Shown one piece after another: positions 7,586-16,361 of a stretch of DNA of 64,000 nt. The position numbers and the translations under genes are program-made. The DNA is taken from NCBI RefSeq assembly GCF_038003045.1, contig NZ_JBBOOK010000001.1, positions 2,666,001 through 2,730,000 of the forward strand, in the 5' to 3' direction. Source of the DNA: Sporosarcina sp. FSL W7-1349 (lineage in GTDB: Bacteria > Bacillota > Bacilli > Bacillales_A > Planococcaceae). Below the pieces are notes generated by a model, which saw only the letters and a program-made list of their open reading frames with translations, was not told the origin of the DNA and did not search any database. Numbering within the stretch: position 1 is the first letter of the stretch; every line of letters begins with the position of its first letter.

Positions 7586-9997
7586 TTATAATTTGACCCG
7601 TTGAAGCCGAAGGGCATTAAGCACGACGGAAACGGAGCTGAATGCCATAGCGGCACCCGCAACCCAAGGGGCCAGCAGACCCAATGCCGCGATTGGAATA
7701 CCAATCGTGTTGTAGAAAAAGGCAAAAAACAAGTTTTGCTTAATATTGCGCATCGTTTTACGGCTCATAATGAAGGCATCCGCCACACTATTCAAATCGC
7801 CGCGCATAAGTGTAATGTCCGCTGCTTCGATGGCAATATCCGTGCCAGTCCCGACGGCCATTCCGATATCCGCCATCGCAAGCGCCGGTGCATCATTAAT
7901 ACCGTCGCCGACCATGGCCACTTTTTTCCCTTGTTCTTGCAGCTTTTTGATTTGCTCACTCTTTTGTTCCGGCAACACTTCCGCAATCACATGAGACAAG
8001 CCGACTTGCCGACCGATCGCTTCCGCCGTATGCTGATTGTCTCCTGTCAGCATAATGACGTCCAATCCAAGTGCCTGCATTCGCTCGATCGCTTCTTTGG
8101 ACGTTTCCTTCACAGTGTCTGCCACCGCCACGACACCCGCCAACATTCCATCGATTGCGATCAGCATCGCCGTTTTCCCTTCACCTTCCATTTTCTCCAT
8201 TGAAGTTTCAATATCATGAAGGGCTACGTCCCGACTGCGCATTAATTTCCGCGTACCGACAAGAACCTGCTTCCCAGCAACTTCCGCTTCGATTCCATAC
8301 CCTGGGAGTGCTTTGAAAGCTTCGGGTTCAATCAAACCGATTCCCTTTTCTTTGACACCAGTCACGATGGCTTGCGCCAACGGGTGCTCCGATTGGTTTT
8401 CGGCCGATCCGATCCATTGCAAAACGTCCTGTTCCCCAAAACCTTCTGATACGATAACATCCGTTAAGGCAGGCTCACCTTTCGTCACGGTACCTGTTTT
8501 ATCCAACACGACTGTGTCGATGGAACGAGTATTCTCCAGATGTTCCCCGCCTTTGAAGAGCAATCCCATTTCAGCAGCTCGACCTGAACCCGCCATGATT
8601 GAGGTTGGCGTCGCCAAACCGAGCGCACATGGACAGGCAATGACCAAGATGGAAATGGTCGGAATGAGTGACGTCCGGAAATCACCTGGCGTTACGGCGA
8701 AATACCAAATGAAGAACGTCAAGATTGCGATTCCGACGACGACCGGGACGAAGATACCCGAGATTTTATCCGCCAATCGCTGGATTTCCGCCTTTGATCC
8801 TTGTGCTTCTTCCACGACTTTGACAATTTGCGACAAGGCGCTATCTTTGCCGACTTTTGTCGCTTTGATCTGCAAGGATCCGTTCTTATTGATCGTCGCT
8901 CCAATGACAGGGTCCCCGACAATCTTATCGACAGGAATACTTTCTCCCGTAATCATCGATTCGTCAATTGCCGATTGGCCGTTAATGATTTCTCCATCGA
9001 CCGGAATCTTTTCGCCCGGTTTGACGAGGATGACATCGCCCGCTACCACTTCTTCAATCGGCACTTCCTGCTCCACCCCGTCTTTCAAGACACGGGCTGT
9101 TTTCGCTTGCAGACCGAGTAGTTTTTGAATGGCCTGGCTCGTTTTCCCCTTAGCGCGCACTTCGAACAATTTTCCAAGAACGATCAACGTAATAATGACA
9201 GCGGATGCTTCAAAATACAATTCCGGTTCTCCGACGCTGCCCGCGTTCATCCATTCAACTGATAAATAAAGGCTATAGAAATAAGCGGCACTTGTACCGA
9301 GAGCGACCAATACGTCCATATTGGCGCTTTTATTTCGTAACGCGTTAAATGCACCTTTGTAGAACTGCGCCCCCACGATGAATTGGACCGGCGTCGCAAG
9401 GGCCAACTGGACCCATGGATTCATCAGAATTTCCGGCAAGTAGAGAAATGATAAAAATTCAAAATGGGCGACCATCGTCCATAATAGCGGAAGAGTCAAG
9501 ATCAGGGAGAAGATGAATTTCCGGTATTGCTTTTTGATTTCCTGTTCTTTATGGTCTATCTTATCCTTGCCATCCGATTTCGCCATCAATTCATAGCCCA
9601 TCTTTTTCACAATGGCCATCATCTCATTCGGGCTCGTTTGACCACTATCATAATCGACTGTCAATGTTTCAAGCGCAAAATTGACCGCAGCGTTTGAAAC
9701 GCCGTCCATTTTATTTACACGCTTTTCGATTTTTGTCGCACATGCCGCACAGGTCATGCCTGTTACATCAAATTCGGCTTTATCTTGAATGACGTTATAG
9801 CCTAATTTTTCAATTCTAGATGTGAAATCATGGACATTCGCTTTTTCCGGATCATACACAATCGTAGAGCTTTCCAAAGCAAAATTGACATTCGCTTTCT
9901 CAACACCTTCTATTTTGGATAAACCCTTTTCGATCCGGTTTGCACACGCCGCACATGTCATTCCGTTAATTTTCAAGGTCTTTTCTTGAATCGCCAT
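7586..9997 (-). CDS. copA: Copper-exporting P1B-type ATPase CopA
   Basis: An 803-residue copper(I) efflux ATPase. Two N-terminal heavy-metal domains carry GMTCAAC (Cys15/Cys18 and Cys83/Cys86). Eight membrane helices include the CPC metal site at 455-457. The phosphorylated aspartate is Asp499 in DKTGT, with GES in the actuator domain and [10 protein letters not shown] in the hinge. It moves Cu(I) from cytoplasmic CopZ to the outside at the cost of ATP. ATG 9997 follows GGAGGAGCG. Last gene of csoR-copZ-copA, with CsoR-like operator sequences upstream. Length and order match Bacillus CopA. Confidence 0.97.
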   Translation of the reverse strand: MAIQEKTLKINGMTCAACANRIEKGLSKIEGVEKANVNFALESSTIVYDPEKANVHDFTSRIEKLGYNVIQDKAEFDVTGMTCAACATKIEKRVNKMDGVSNAAVNFALETLTVDYDSGQTSPNEMMAIVKKMGYELMAKSDGKDKIDHKEQEIKKQYRKFIFSLILTLPLLWTMVAHFEFLSFLYLPEILMNPWVQLALATPVQFIVGAQFYKGAFNALRNKSANMDVLVALGTSAAYFYSLYLSVEWMNAGSVGEPELYFEASAVIITLIVLGKLFEVRAKGKTSQAIQKLLGLQAKTARVLKDGVEQEVPIEEVVAGDVILVKPGEKIPVDGEIINGQSAIDESMITGESIPVDKIVGDPVIGATINKNGSLQIKATKVGKDSALSQIVKVVEEAQGSKAEIQRLADKISGIFVPVVVGIAILTFFIWYFAVTPGDFRTSLIPTISILVIACPCALGLATPTSIMAGSGRAAEMGLLFKGGEHLENTRSIDTVVLDKTGTVTKGEPALTDVIVSEGFGEQDVLQWIGSAENQSEHPLAQAIVTGVKEKGIGLIEPEAFKALPGYGIEAEVAGKQVLVGTRKLMRSRDVALHDIETSMEKMEGEGKTAMLIAIDGMLAGVVAVADTVKETSKEAIERMQALGLDVIMLTGDNQHTAEAIGRQVGLSHVIAEVLPEQKSEQIKKLQEQGKKVAMVGDGINDAPALAMADIGMAVGTGTDIAIEAADITLMRGDLNSVADAFIMSRKTMRNIKQNLFFAFFYNTIGIPIAALGLLAPWVAGAAMAFSSVSVVLNALRLQRVKL

Positions 9998-10013
9998 TTC
10001 CGCTCCTCCAATA

Positions 10014-10102
10014 CTATGTGGGGGTATATAGTTTTGAAAAAAGAAGGATTATACCATTATGTATAATCGCTTCGCATTTTATAACCCTATACCCCCGTAT
10101 GG
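10014..10102 (-). promoter_or_regulatory. copA promoter region with two CsoR-like motifs
   Basis: The copZ-copA gap carries CTATGTGGGGGTATATAG (about 10014-10031) and CCCTATACCCCCGTATGG (about 10085-10102). The two face each other in inverted orientation around a GGTATAAT -10-like box. These C/G-rich TATACCCC sequences resemble the sites bound by copper-free CsoR, which suggests copA has its own copper-induced promoter besides read-through from copZ. Confidence 0.5.
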
Positions 10103-10116
10103 TGTAAATTCTTTAA

Positions 10117-10317
10117 TTACGCAACCTCATAGCCCTGATCTTCAATTGTTTCTTTAACTTGTTGCAAAGTTGCATCGTTATCGAACTCAACAGTCACTTC
10201 ATTGTTGGCAAGATCCACTTTAACCGCTGAAACGCCATTCAGACCACCAACACTCGTTTCGATGGAATTGACACAGTGGTTGCAAGACATACCTTCTACT
10301 TTTAGTACTTCTTTCAT
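10117..10317 (-). CDS. copZ: Copper chaperone CopZ
   Basis: A 66-residue single heavy-metal-associated domain. The Cu(I)-binding motif is GMSCNHC at residues 9-15. The fold is the usual ferredoxin-like beta-alpha-beta-beta-alpha-beta, ending DQGYEVA. It carries Cu(I) in the cytoplasm to CopA. ATG 10317 is preceded by AGGAGG. It lies 119 bases before copA and after csoR. Confidence 0.97.
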   Translation of the reverse strand: MKEVLKVEGMSCNHCVNSIETSVGGLNGVSAVKVDLANNEVTVEFDNDATLQQVKETIEDQGYEVA

Positions 10318-10352
10318 GAGAAAAAACCTCCTGTTTTATTGTTACTCACAAT

Positions 10353-10374
10353 ATACTATACCCCCCACTAGTAT
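10353..10374 (-). promoter_or_regulatory. CsoR-like operator upstream of copZ
   Basis: ATACTA and TAGTAT are perfect 6-bp inverted arms around TACCCCCCAC. The site overlaps the expected copZ promoter. Core CCCCCC/TATACC matches the other CsoR-like motifs of the locus. Confidence 0.55.
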
Positions 10375-10388
10375 TTCAAGCAAAAAGA

Positions 10389-10676
10389 TTATTTCGTCAT
10401 CGTTTTCATGACACTCATCAGCTCTTGAATAGCAGCTTCACCATCTTGCCCTTTAATGGCATTGACAACACAATGGTGCGTGTGATCCTCCAACAATGCT
10501 AAAGAAACTTTGTTCATTGCTGATTGAATGGCGCTAATTTGGTGTAAAATATCTACACAGTAGCGATCATTTTCAATCATTTGATGAACGCCTCGCACTT
10601 GCCCCTCAATCCGTTTCAACCGATTTAAAAGCTGCTGCTTATTAGGCTGGACAGTTTTCTTCATTGTTTCTGACAT
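10389..10676 (-). CDS. csoR: Copper-sensing repressor CsoR
   Basis: A 95-residue all-helical regulator of the CsoR/RcnR family. The Cu(I) triad is recognisable as Cys in RYCVDIL and His/Cys in DHTHHC, with the helix RLKRIEGQVRGVHQM at the DNA-binding end. Apo-CsoR represses the cop genes, and Cu(I) binding releases it. I chose ATG 10676 because TAAGGAG lies 8 bases upstream; the GTG at 10685 overlaps that site. Its promoter is unusual: the -35 and spacer fall inside a repeated element. Confidence 0.95.
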   Translation of the reverse strand: MSETMKKTVQPNKQQLLNRLKRIEGQVRGVHQMIENDRYCVDILHQISAIQSAMNKVSLALLEDHTHHCVVNAIKGQDGEAAIQELMSVMKTMTK

Positions 10677-10700
10677 ACCAATCACTCCTTAGAGTTCTTA

Positions 10701-10745
10701 CATACCCTATACCCCTATTATAACACGTGACAGTCACCTTTACAA
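10701..10745 (-). promoter_or_regulatory. csoR promoter and CsoR-like operator
   Basis: Minus-strand TTGTAA (10745-10740), a 17-base spacer and TATAAT (10722-10717) form a sigma-A promoter. TAGGGGTATAGGGTATG overlaps and follows the -10, matching the other CsoR-like sites and implying autoregulation. The spacer contains GGTGACTGTCAC, the end of the dispersed repeat. Confidence 0.6.
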
Positions 10746-10798
10746 TTCATACACTATTCTGAATCGCTTCCAATTTGTATTGGTGACTGTCACCTTTT
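10726..10798. repeat. GGTGAC-ended repeat, copy 1
   Basis: About 70 bases bounded by GTGACAGTCACC and GGTGACTGTCACC, each itself an odd palindrome, with an interior containing CTATTCTGAATC. A second copy with the same order and high similarity lies at 12228-12306. This copy fills the gap between the czcD stop codon and the csoR promoter. Confidence 0.75.
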
Positions 10799-11748
10799 CA
10801 ATGGTGGTGATGGTGGTCTCCCGCGGGTTCGGGTTTCACTTGGCATAATATCGAATCGTCATGTGCATGGGCGGGCGTTTCCAATTGAATGGTGACGTGA
10901 TGAATATTTTGATGTGCCAGATCATGCTCAATAGCACGCAGCAATTGCTCGCTTTCTGCAATGGTCATTTGATCGTCCACTACTGCATGACAAGAAAGCG
11001 CGTTTAGCCCACTCGTAATGGACCAAACGTGTAAATCATGAACACTTTGAACTCCTTTTGCATTTTGGATAGTATGAAGGACCTCATTCAGATCCACGTT
11101 TGAAGGTACGCCTTCCATAAGCACATGCAGTCCCGACTTGGATACAAAGTAACCGCTGCGCAAGACCAGTACGGCAACAATTACACTCGCCAATGGATCT
11201 GCCCATCCCCAGCCGAAAAACATCATGAGCAGAGCCGCTGCGATAGCCCCAATCGAACCGAGCATATCACTAATAACATGTAGATATGCGCCTTTCATAT
11301 TCAAGTTTTCTTCCACATCTCCGCCGCGCATCATAATCCATGCGACGAGAATATTGACAGCTAATCCAATGCTGCTGACGATCAACATCCCTGTCGTCGC
11401 CACTTCTGGCGGGCTGGCAAAACGTTTCACTGCTTCATAGAAGATAAACAAAGCAATGATGATCAGCGTCACACCATTTAAAACCGCAGCTAAAATTTCG
11501 AAGCGCCTGTATCCAAATGTCTTGCTCGTGCTCGCTGCCTTTTCCCCAAACTTAAAAGCCAGTAATGCGATGGCAAGGGAAATTGAATCGCTCAACATAT
11601 GACCGGCATCCGCCAATAAGGCAAGGCTATTTGTTAAAAACCCACCGACTGCTTCGACAATCATATAGGAAGTGATAATTAGAAAAGAAATCAACAACAC
11701 TTTTGTATTGGCACCGTGCGTGTGATCATGTCCGTGGTTATGTCCCAT
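10798..11748 (-). CDS. czcD: Cation diffusion facilitator CzcD (Zn/Co/Cd efflux)
   Basis: A 316-residue CDF transporter with histidine-rich ends (HNHGHDHTHG at the N-terminus, HHHHH at the C-terminus). Six membrane helices hold the HxxxD/DxxxD metal sites (LLADAGHMLSD in TM2, HVISDMLGS in TM5), followed by a cytoplasmic metal-binding domain. It exchanges divalent Zn, Co or Cd for protons or potassium. ATG 11748 follows GGAGGAAGG. It is encoded 25 bases after the ArsR/CzrA-type repressor and is surely its target. Confidence 0.93.
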   Translation of the reverse strand: MGHNHGHDHTHGANTKVLLISFLIITSYMIVEAVGGFLTNSLALLADAGHMLSDSISLAIALLAFKFGEKAASTSKTFGYRRFEILAAVLNGVTLIIIALFIFYEAVKRFASPPEVATTGMLIVSSIGLAVNILVAWIMMRGGDVEENLNMKGAYLHVISDMLGSIGAIAAALLMMFFGWGWADPLASVIVAVLVLRSGYFVSKSGLHVLMEGVPSNVDLNEVLHTIQNAKGVQSVHDLHVWSITSGLNALSCHAVVDDQMTIAESEQLLRAIEHDLAHQNIHHVTIQLETPAHAHDDSILCQVKPEPAGDHHHHH

Positions 11749-11773
11749 GTCCCTTCCTCCTCCGTTCTATAGA

Positions 11774-12109
11774 TCAACTATGGGCGGCGTGTTCAATTGC
11801 CTGTTTCAATAAATTCATAACATGATAGTCGTCCTCTGAATAATAGAGAGTCGTCCCCTCTCTTCGAAACTTCACCAAGCGTAAATTTTTCAAAAAACGC
11901 AGTTGATGGGAAACAGAGGATTGACTCAAATTTAGCGTCTCAGCAATATCATTCACAGAATGTTCCTCGGAACATAATAAGTTCAAAATCCGGATCCTCG
12001 TTGGATCACTCAGCGCTTTAAACGTTTGTGAAACAACAAATAATGTCTCCTCATCCAAATGCAAATGCTCCCCCATGAGCGGCTGTTCATTATGATTTTC
12101 CTCATTCAT
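11774..12109 (-). CDS. czrA: ArsR-family zinc/cobalt-responsive repressor (CzrA type)
   Basis: A 111-residue winged-helix repressor. The recognition helix reads [15 protein letters not shown]. The C-terminal alpha-5 helix contains [17 protein letters not shown], exactly the D-x-H-x10-H-x2-H metal site of CzrA/SmtB sensors, so zinc or cobalt should release it from DNA. First gene of czrA-czcD. A matching operator lies upstream. ATG 12109 is preceded by GGGAGG. Confidence 0.93.
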   Translation of the reverse strand: MNEENHNEQPLMGEHLHLDEETLFVVSQTFKALSDPTRIRILNLLCSEEHSVNDIAETLNLSQSSVSHQLRFLKNLRLVKFRREGTTLYYSEDDYHVMNLLKQAIEHAAHS

Positions 12110-12138
12110 TTCTTATTCCTCCCTTATGAATTAATGTC

Positions 12139-12160
12139 TATATGAGCATATGTTCATATA
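12139..12160 (-). promoter_or_regulatory. CzrA-type operator
   Basis: TATGAGCATATGTTCATA is a near-perfect inverted repeat matching the ArsR/SmtB operator form TATGAAC-ATATGTTCATA. It lies about 30-50 bases before the repressor start, over its expected promoter. Confidence 0.75.
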
Positions 12161-12227
12161 TTATGATTATTGTCACGAAATATCAACCAATAAGTCTAGA
12201 GTTCTCTAATTTATTTTTTTAACTTGT

Positions 12228-12306
12228 AAAGGTGACAGTCACCCTTGTAATTCCTACGCTATTCTGAATTCTCTCCGATTTGTATTGGTGACTGTCACCT
12301 TTTAAA
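12228..12306. repeat. GGTGAC-ended repeat, copy 2
   Basis: AAGGTGACAGTCACC and GGTGACTGTCACCTTTT bound an interior with CTATTCTGAATTC, in the same orientation as copy 1. The pair flanks czcD-czrA. It lies between the divergent czrA and the small gene at 12374. Confidence 0.75.
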
Positions 12307-12373
12307 AGTAAATATTCATCATCAATTTAGGGAACACTATTCGTTGAAATTTGAAATGAAGGAGGTTAGATCT

Positions 12374-12574
12374 ATGTTCAGAAACGCATCGAAGTCGAAT
12401 GATCCTGTCCCTGACGAAGAAAAAGCGAAGAAAACGATTCGGAATATGGAAGCGGCAGAGGCCGCAATGGAATTCGCGGAAGGAAAAGAGCTTGCAGCAA
12501 TCAAAGCAAAAAATGCCCGCCGAAGAAAAAGTCTAGGCTGGTCATCTGAAGAAAATGATGATTCTCAAGATTAA
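12374..12574 (+). CDS. Small charged hypothetical protein
   Basis: 66 residues, rich in Ala, Glu, Lys and Arg, predicted helical, with no membrane segment or cysteine. ATG 12374 is 8 bases after AAGGAGG, and a strong terminator follows. I prefer this start to the upstream in-frame ATG/TTG because of the ribosome site. I do not recognise the family. Real gene judged from the start signal, codon use and terminator. Confidence 0.65.
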   Translation: MFRNASKSNDPVPDEEKAKKTIRNMEAAEAAMEFAEGKELAAIKAKNARRRKSLGWSSEENDDSQD

Positions 12575-12590
12575 TTATAGAAATATGGAT

Positions 12591-12627
12591 CAGGCACTGA
12601 AACAAATTTCCGTTGTTTCAGTGCCTG
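12591..12627. terminator. Terminator between the small gene and oxd
   Basis: CAGGCACTGAAACAA and TTGTTTCAGTGCCTG form a 14-15 bp stem. It lies between the convergent small gene and oxd and probably serves both. Confidence 0.75.
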
Positions 12628-12668
12628 CTTTCATACAATGGAAGTGCATCCTAAAAAGTTTCTACTTC

Positions 12669-13724
12669 TCACTGGATCCTGACGCTAGGGCTTTCCAGTA
12701 AAGGCTCTTGAATTTCTGTCACTTCAAAGAATGGAAGAAATCCAGTACTCGGATGGCAGTTGACATAGATAAGCTCGATATCTTTGGATTGAAGCACCGA
12801 AACCTCGTGCCATAAAGCAAGTTCGATCTTAAAATCATGCCTTTTCAACATCTCATAAAAGGTTCCGTAGATCGCTTTATGTGTTGGATGATCATGCGTC
12901 CAGCGTTCAAGATGCCCCATGGAGAGATAATATCCGATGACACATGATTTATCTACTATTTCGCCGTCATGGGTCTGTTCATAGACTAATTTTGAACTGA
13001 TACAGCCTGTTTCACTAGCATTTTCACGAAGAAACGTATTCGCTTTTATGAGGGTCGGTTCCACTAGTCCTATATATGTTTCCCTTTCCCCGCTACCACA
13101 TTTAGACCAATTTTGAGCAGTTCGAATCAAGCAAATATTATCCGGCGCCGTGACTTTTAGCCGTTTTTCGAAAGTTTCCCGGACAATGGGTTCCGGTAAT
13201 TGAAGGCCAAGGGGGCTTTCCAAATCACTACTGGCAGACACAGGCATGCGGTCGCGCATTGCTCCCCAATATTCATGGACTTCTGTATGCTTGATCGGTA
13301 CAAAGTGTGAAACCCCATTATCGTAATTTTCTCCGGAATGAAGAGTCTCAAAGTGATCAATCGGAATGGTCGTTACCTCACTCCAATACCCGATTGGACT
13401 ATTTTCATCGATTTTTTTACCCGACCACCACTTTTGTACTTCAGGATCCGCAACCCATGATTTAAATGTTTCAGGCTCATCCCAGTAGGCTAAAAAGATG
13501 GAATCTTGGTATCCATCGGCTCCTTGATGCAAGGCTCGATCCACATGTTTGGGGCCTGTCCGCAAATCGAAACTCTTTTTCATCATTCCCACATGTTCCG
13601 CGGCGTGATCCAAAGACTTGCTTTGAATCCCAATCTGCGCAAATACTACATAGCTCATTTCAGGAGGAAATTCGGCAGTCCAGGCATTCGCTTGTGGATT
13701 GTGATTTTCCGGCATATTTTTCAA
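12669..13724 (-). CDS. oxd: Phenylacetaldoxime dehydratase (heme aldoxime dehydratase)
   Basis: A 351-residue heme lyase that dehydrates Z-phenylacetaldoxime to phenylacetonitrile. Length and sequence match, from memory, OxdB of Bacillus sp. OxB-1. The proximal heme ligand is His282 (in HPTHKAIYG) and the catalytic distal histidine is His306 (in ELALWHEVS); both fall at the literature positions. Heme binds substrate directly through the oxime nitrogen in the ferrous state. The start is TTG 13724, 9 bases after AAAGGAG; the internal ATG is too far away. It lies 63 bases after the nitrilase and completes the aldoxime-nitrile-acid route. Cytoplasmic. Confidence 0.95.
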   Translation of the reverse strand: MKNMPENHNPQANAWTAEFPPEMSYVVFAQIGIQSKSLDHAAEHVGMMKKSFDLRTGPKHVDRALHQGADGYQDSIFLAYWDEPETFKSWVADPEVQKWWSGKKIDENSPIGYWSEVTTIPIDHFETLHSGENYDNGVSHFVPIKHTEVHEYWGAMRDRMPVSASSDLESPLGLQLPEPIVRETFEKRLKVTAPDNICLIRTAQNWSKCGSGERETYIGLVEPTLIKANTFLRENASETGCISSKLVYEQTHDGEIVDKSCVIGYYLSMGHLERWTHDHPTHKAIYGTFYEMLKRHDFKIELALWHEVSVLQSKDIELIYVNCHPSTGFLPFFEVTEIQEPLLESPSVRIQ

Positions 13725-13787
13725 TTACCCATCTCTCCTTTTAAGCTGTTCCAGTATGAAACTGACAAGAACCACAGCACTTGTACA

Positions 13788-14810
13788 TCAAGAATGGACT
13801 TTTACATTTGCCTTGCTGCCATATTGAATTTCTTCATATGTTACTGTCTCTTGCGCTGATTCACCGATATGTTTTATCGGTTTCTTTTCGGTTCTATCAA
13901 ACGATAAAGATAGGAACCCTGGCGTGGAGTAATGACCCGCCGAGTCAATTAAAAATTTCCCTGGAATAATTTGCTCCAGATCAATGTCGGCATAGGTAAT
14001 GCCCTCTTCATCATGGGCTAATTTATTACCAATTTCCATACCATTCGGAGCGATGATCTGAGAAAATCCATGACCAACTTTCATGAAGTTCCTTTGCTCT
14101 TCCGTTTCACAAATTTTATCACGTTGTTCTTCTGTCCAAATTTGCGAGGACAGTAAGCAAAAGACCTGGTTGGAGATCGCGTAATACTTGGTAGCGGTTA
14201 CACATTGTTCCGGACCAAATAAATGACCTTCCTGGGGCATGCCGATCGGCCAGGAAGCTACATGCACTTGTTCATTCATGGATGCCATCGCAGCAACATT
14301 AAGCGGCAAGAAATGTTCCCAGCACTGTAATCCGCCCAAGTTGCCATACTCCGTTTCGAAAACAGGCATCATGCTGCCGTCTCCATCGCCCCAAATTGTT
14401 TTTTCTGCATTGGTCGCCTTCAATTTGCGGTGTTTTCCAATAAGATCTCCATTCGGATCAAACCAGAGTTGAGTCAGGTAAAGGGATCCTCCGTCTTTTT
14501 CCGTGACGGATACACAAAAATATACCTTGTTCCGCTTCGCTGCCGAACTCAACTTTTGCACAGCTAAACTGGGAATCTCTACAGAATTTTTATATAGTTG
14601 AATATAGTATTTCATGCCATAATCCGCATTGCCGAGCCAAATCCACCAAGGGTATCCCGGGATGAATGCTTCTGGAAACGCGATGACTTTTGCACCATTT
14701 GCCGCCGCCTCATCGACGAGTCTACATGTTTTATCAATTGTTGCATCCAGGTCCAATAAAACTGGAGATGCTTGAACAGCTGCTACACGATATTTGGGGT
14801 AATTTGACAA
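13788..14810 (-). CDS. nit: Nitrilase (arylacetonitrilase)
   Basis: A 340-residue nitrilase converting phenylacetonitrile to phenylacetate and ammonia. The catalytic triad is Glu47 (FPEAF), Lys129 (HRKLK) and Cys163 (LQCWEHF). The protein closely resembles the OxB-1 phenylacetonitrilase as I remember it. Start chosen as TTG 14810, 7 bases after AAAGGAGG; an in-frame ATG at 14858 has no ribosome site. It heads the nit-oxd operon and is divergent from the AraC regulator. Its leader contains a start-stop mini-ORF with a near-perfect ribosome site. Confidence 0.94.
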   Translation of the reverse strand: MSNYPKYRVAAVQASPVLLDLDATIDKTCRLVDEAAANGAKVIAFPEAFIPGYPWWIWLGNADYGMKYYIQLYKNSVEIPSLAVQKLSSAAKRNKVYFCVSVTEKDGGSLYLTQLWFDPNGDLIGKHRKLKATNAEKTIWGDGDGSMMPVFETEYGNLGGLQCWEHFLPLNVAAMASMNEQVHVASWPIGMPQEGHLFGPEQCVTATKYYAISNQVFCLLSSQIWTEEQRDKICETEEQRNFMKVGHGFSQIIAPNGMEIGNKLAHDEEGITYADIDLEQIIPGKFLIDSAGHYSTPGFLSLSFDRTEKKPIKHIGESAQETVTYEEIQYGSKANVKVHS

Positions 14811-14866
14811 GGTAAATCCTCCTTTAAAATATATAGATGAATTGGATGAATGAAGCAAGACACCGC

Positions 14867-14887
14867 TTACATAAAACCCACCTCCTT
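14867..14887 (-). promoter_or_regulatory. Start-stop mini-ORF in the nit leader
   Basis: The minus strand reads AAGGAGGTGG, five bases, then ATG TAA. This is an almost ideal ribosome-binding site followed by a start codon and an immediate stop, about 57 bases before the nit TTG start. It could hold ribosomes or protect the leader, or be the relic of a lost gene start. Confidence 0.5.
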
Positions 14888-15058
14888 AGAGTGCCAGTTG
14901 GAGAAGTCACTATGTTTGGTACTTCCAACGACCAACTATTCCAATTACTCTATATTCAACAGTATAAGCTCCATCCATTTTGGTAGCTTGACCATACAGG
15001 AACACGAACTTGCCTATTTGTGCACACTTCCTTCTTGTTTACAAACTGAATAGGCGAA

Positions 15059-15087
15059 TTGACACATCTCTTTTCTCGAAGTATACT
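15059..15087 (+). promoter_or_regulatory. Sigma-A promoter of the AraC regulator
   Basis: TTGACA (15059-15064), a 17-base spacer and TATACT (15082-15087). The repeat AATAGGC abuts the -35. Confidence 0.8.
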
Positions 15088-15134
15088 TTTGAAAAGTCAG
15101 TATTATAAGTTTATTAATAAAGGAGGAGGTTGGA

Positions 15135-16109
15135 TTGCAAACGATCTTGCATACGCAACAGGTAGAGGAACAGGAACGTTTTTCTTATTGGCGTGATGCA
15201 ATCTGTGACGTATTTGTAAAGCTCGATGCTTCTCAACTCTCCCCTCACGCGTTTACAGGTCGAATGGAGATCGGATCTTTAAAGGACATCCAAATTTCTG
15301 AAGTTCACGCAGATTCACAGCGTGTTGTTCGCTCCAGCCGCCAAATTCAGAAATCTGTAGAGGACTATTTCCTTGTCAGTCTACAAATGGAAGGACAAGC
15401 CTATATTGTGCAGGACCAACGAGAGGTCAAACTGCAACCAGGTGATTTTACCCTATACGACAGTACCCGGCCCTATATATTACATTTTGAGCAGCCATTC
15501 CAACAGATTGTTTTTCAGTTTCCCCGTTCGCTATTGCTTGCCCGCTGTGCCGAGGCGGAGCAGATTACCGCAATATTGAATCCGGGAACGCAACATCCGG
15601 TGACCACCATGGTTTCCACATTGTTGAGAACAGTAGCGTCCTCTTATCTTCATCTCGACGCAATCACCCGGTTGCGTGTAGCCGAAACTACTTTGGATTT
15701 GCTAGCGACCGCGTTAACCACAATTTCCGGCGTTAAATTAAACGAAGTCAACTCCATGGCCAACGTTCATCGGGCTGGCGCGCGAGCATTCATCTCCACC
15801 CACCTAGCCGATCCCGATCTCACGCCTGACGTTGTGGCCTTCAGCCAAGGGATTTCCACCCGTTATCTCCATAAATTATTTGAAGTGGAAGGACAATCTG
15901 TCGCTGCTTTGATTCGTGAACAGCGCTTGGAACAATGCCGTTTAGATCTCAGCGATCCTAAACAAATCCAACGCACCGTCATGGAGATTGCTTTCCATTG
16001 GGGCTTTAACAATGCCGCCCACTTTAGCCGGATCTTCAAGCAACGTTTCGGTATGAGCCCGGCTGAATACCGTGCCACAACTCTGAATCTGACTAAAGAT
16101 GAGAAATGA
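15135..16109 (+). CDS. AraC-family regulator of the aldoxime cluster
   Basis: 324 residues. The N-terminal 200 residues form an AraC-binding-like (cupin) domain, and the C-terminal 100 carry two helix-turn-helix motifs (PDVVAFSQGISTRYLHKLF and VMEIAFHWGFNNAAHFSRIF). This is the layout of the XylS/NahR-like regulators that sense aromatic compounds. Start TTG 15135 sits after AGGAGGAGG. Divergent from nit-oxd, it is the obvious inducer-dependent activator, probably responding to phenylacetaldoxime or nitrile; the effector is inference. A terminator follows at 16155. Confidence 0.88.
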   Translation: MQTILHTQQVEEQERFSYWRDAICDVFVKLDASQLSPHAFTGRMEIGSLKDIQISEVHADSQRVVRSSRQIQKSVEDYFLVSLQMEGQAYIVQDQREVKLQPGDFTLYDSTRPYILHFEQPFQQIVFQFPRSLLLARCAEAEQITAILNPGTQHPVTTMVSTLLRTVASSYLHLDAITRLRVAETTLDLLATALTTISGVKLNEVNSMANVHRAGARAFISTHLADPDLTPDVVAFSQGISTRYLHKLFEVEGQSVAALIREQRLEQCRLDLSDPKQIQRTVMEIAFHWGFNNAAHFSRIFKQRFGMSPAEYRATTLNLTKDEK

Positions 16110-16154
16110 TGTCTCTTCGTTTGATCGGAATAAATATTCCATTTCAAAAATACC

Positions 16155-16185
16155 AAAAACCGTCCTCTTGACGAAGACGGTTTTT
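16155..16185 (+). terminator. Terminator of araC
   Basis: AAAACCGTC, a short loop, and GACGGTTTTT form a compact stem with a T-run, 45 bases after the stop. Confidence 0.8.
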
Positions 16186-16361
16186 AGTATTTATGTTTCA
16201 TCCGAATTCTTAATTGATCCCGGAGGAGTAGATGCTGCTTCCAAAGTCCTTATTTCTCATATGCCTCTGTTAATGTTGCCATAAATGCGTAATGAACTTG
16301 TTTAACAGGGATGAAACACGCTATTCCGTCCCTATGTTTTAGTGACCTCACCTTACCAAGC

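Larger units (their letters stand above)
14811..15134. other. Divergent control region of nit and araC
   Basis: No further gene. It holds the mini-ORF, short inverted repeats (AGTTGG...CCAACT around 14895-14940; GCCTATT...AATAGGC at about 15012-15056) that could bind the AraC protein, and the araC promoter. Confidence 0.6.
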
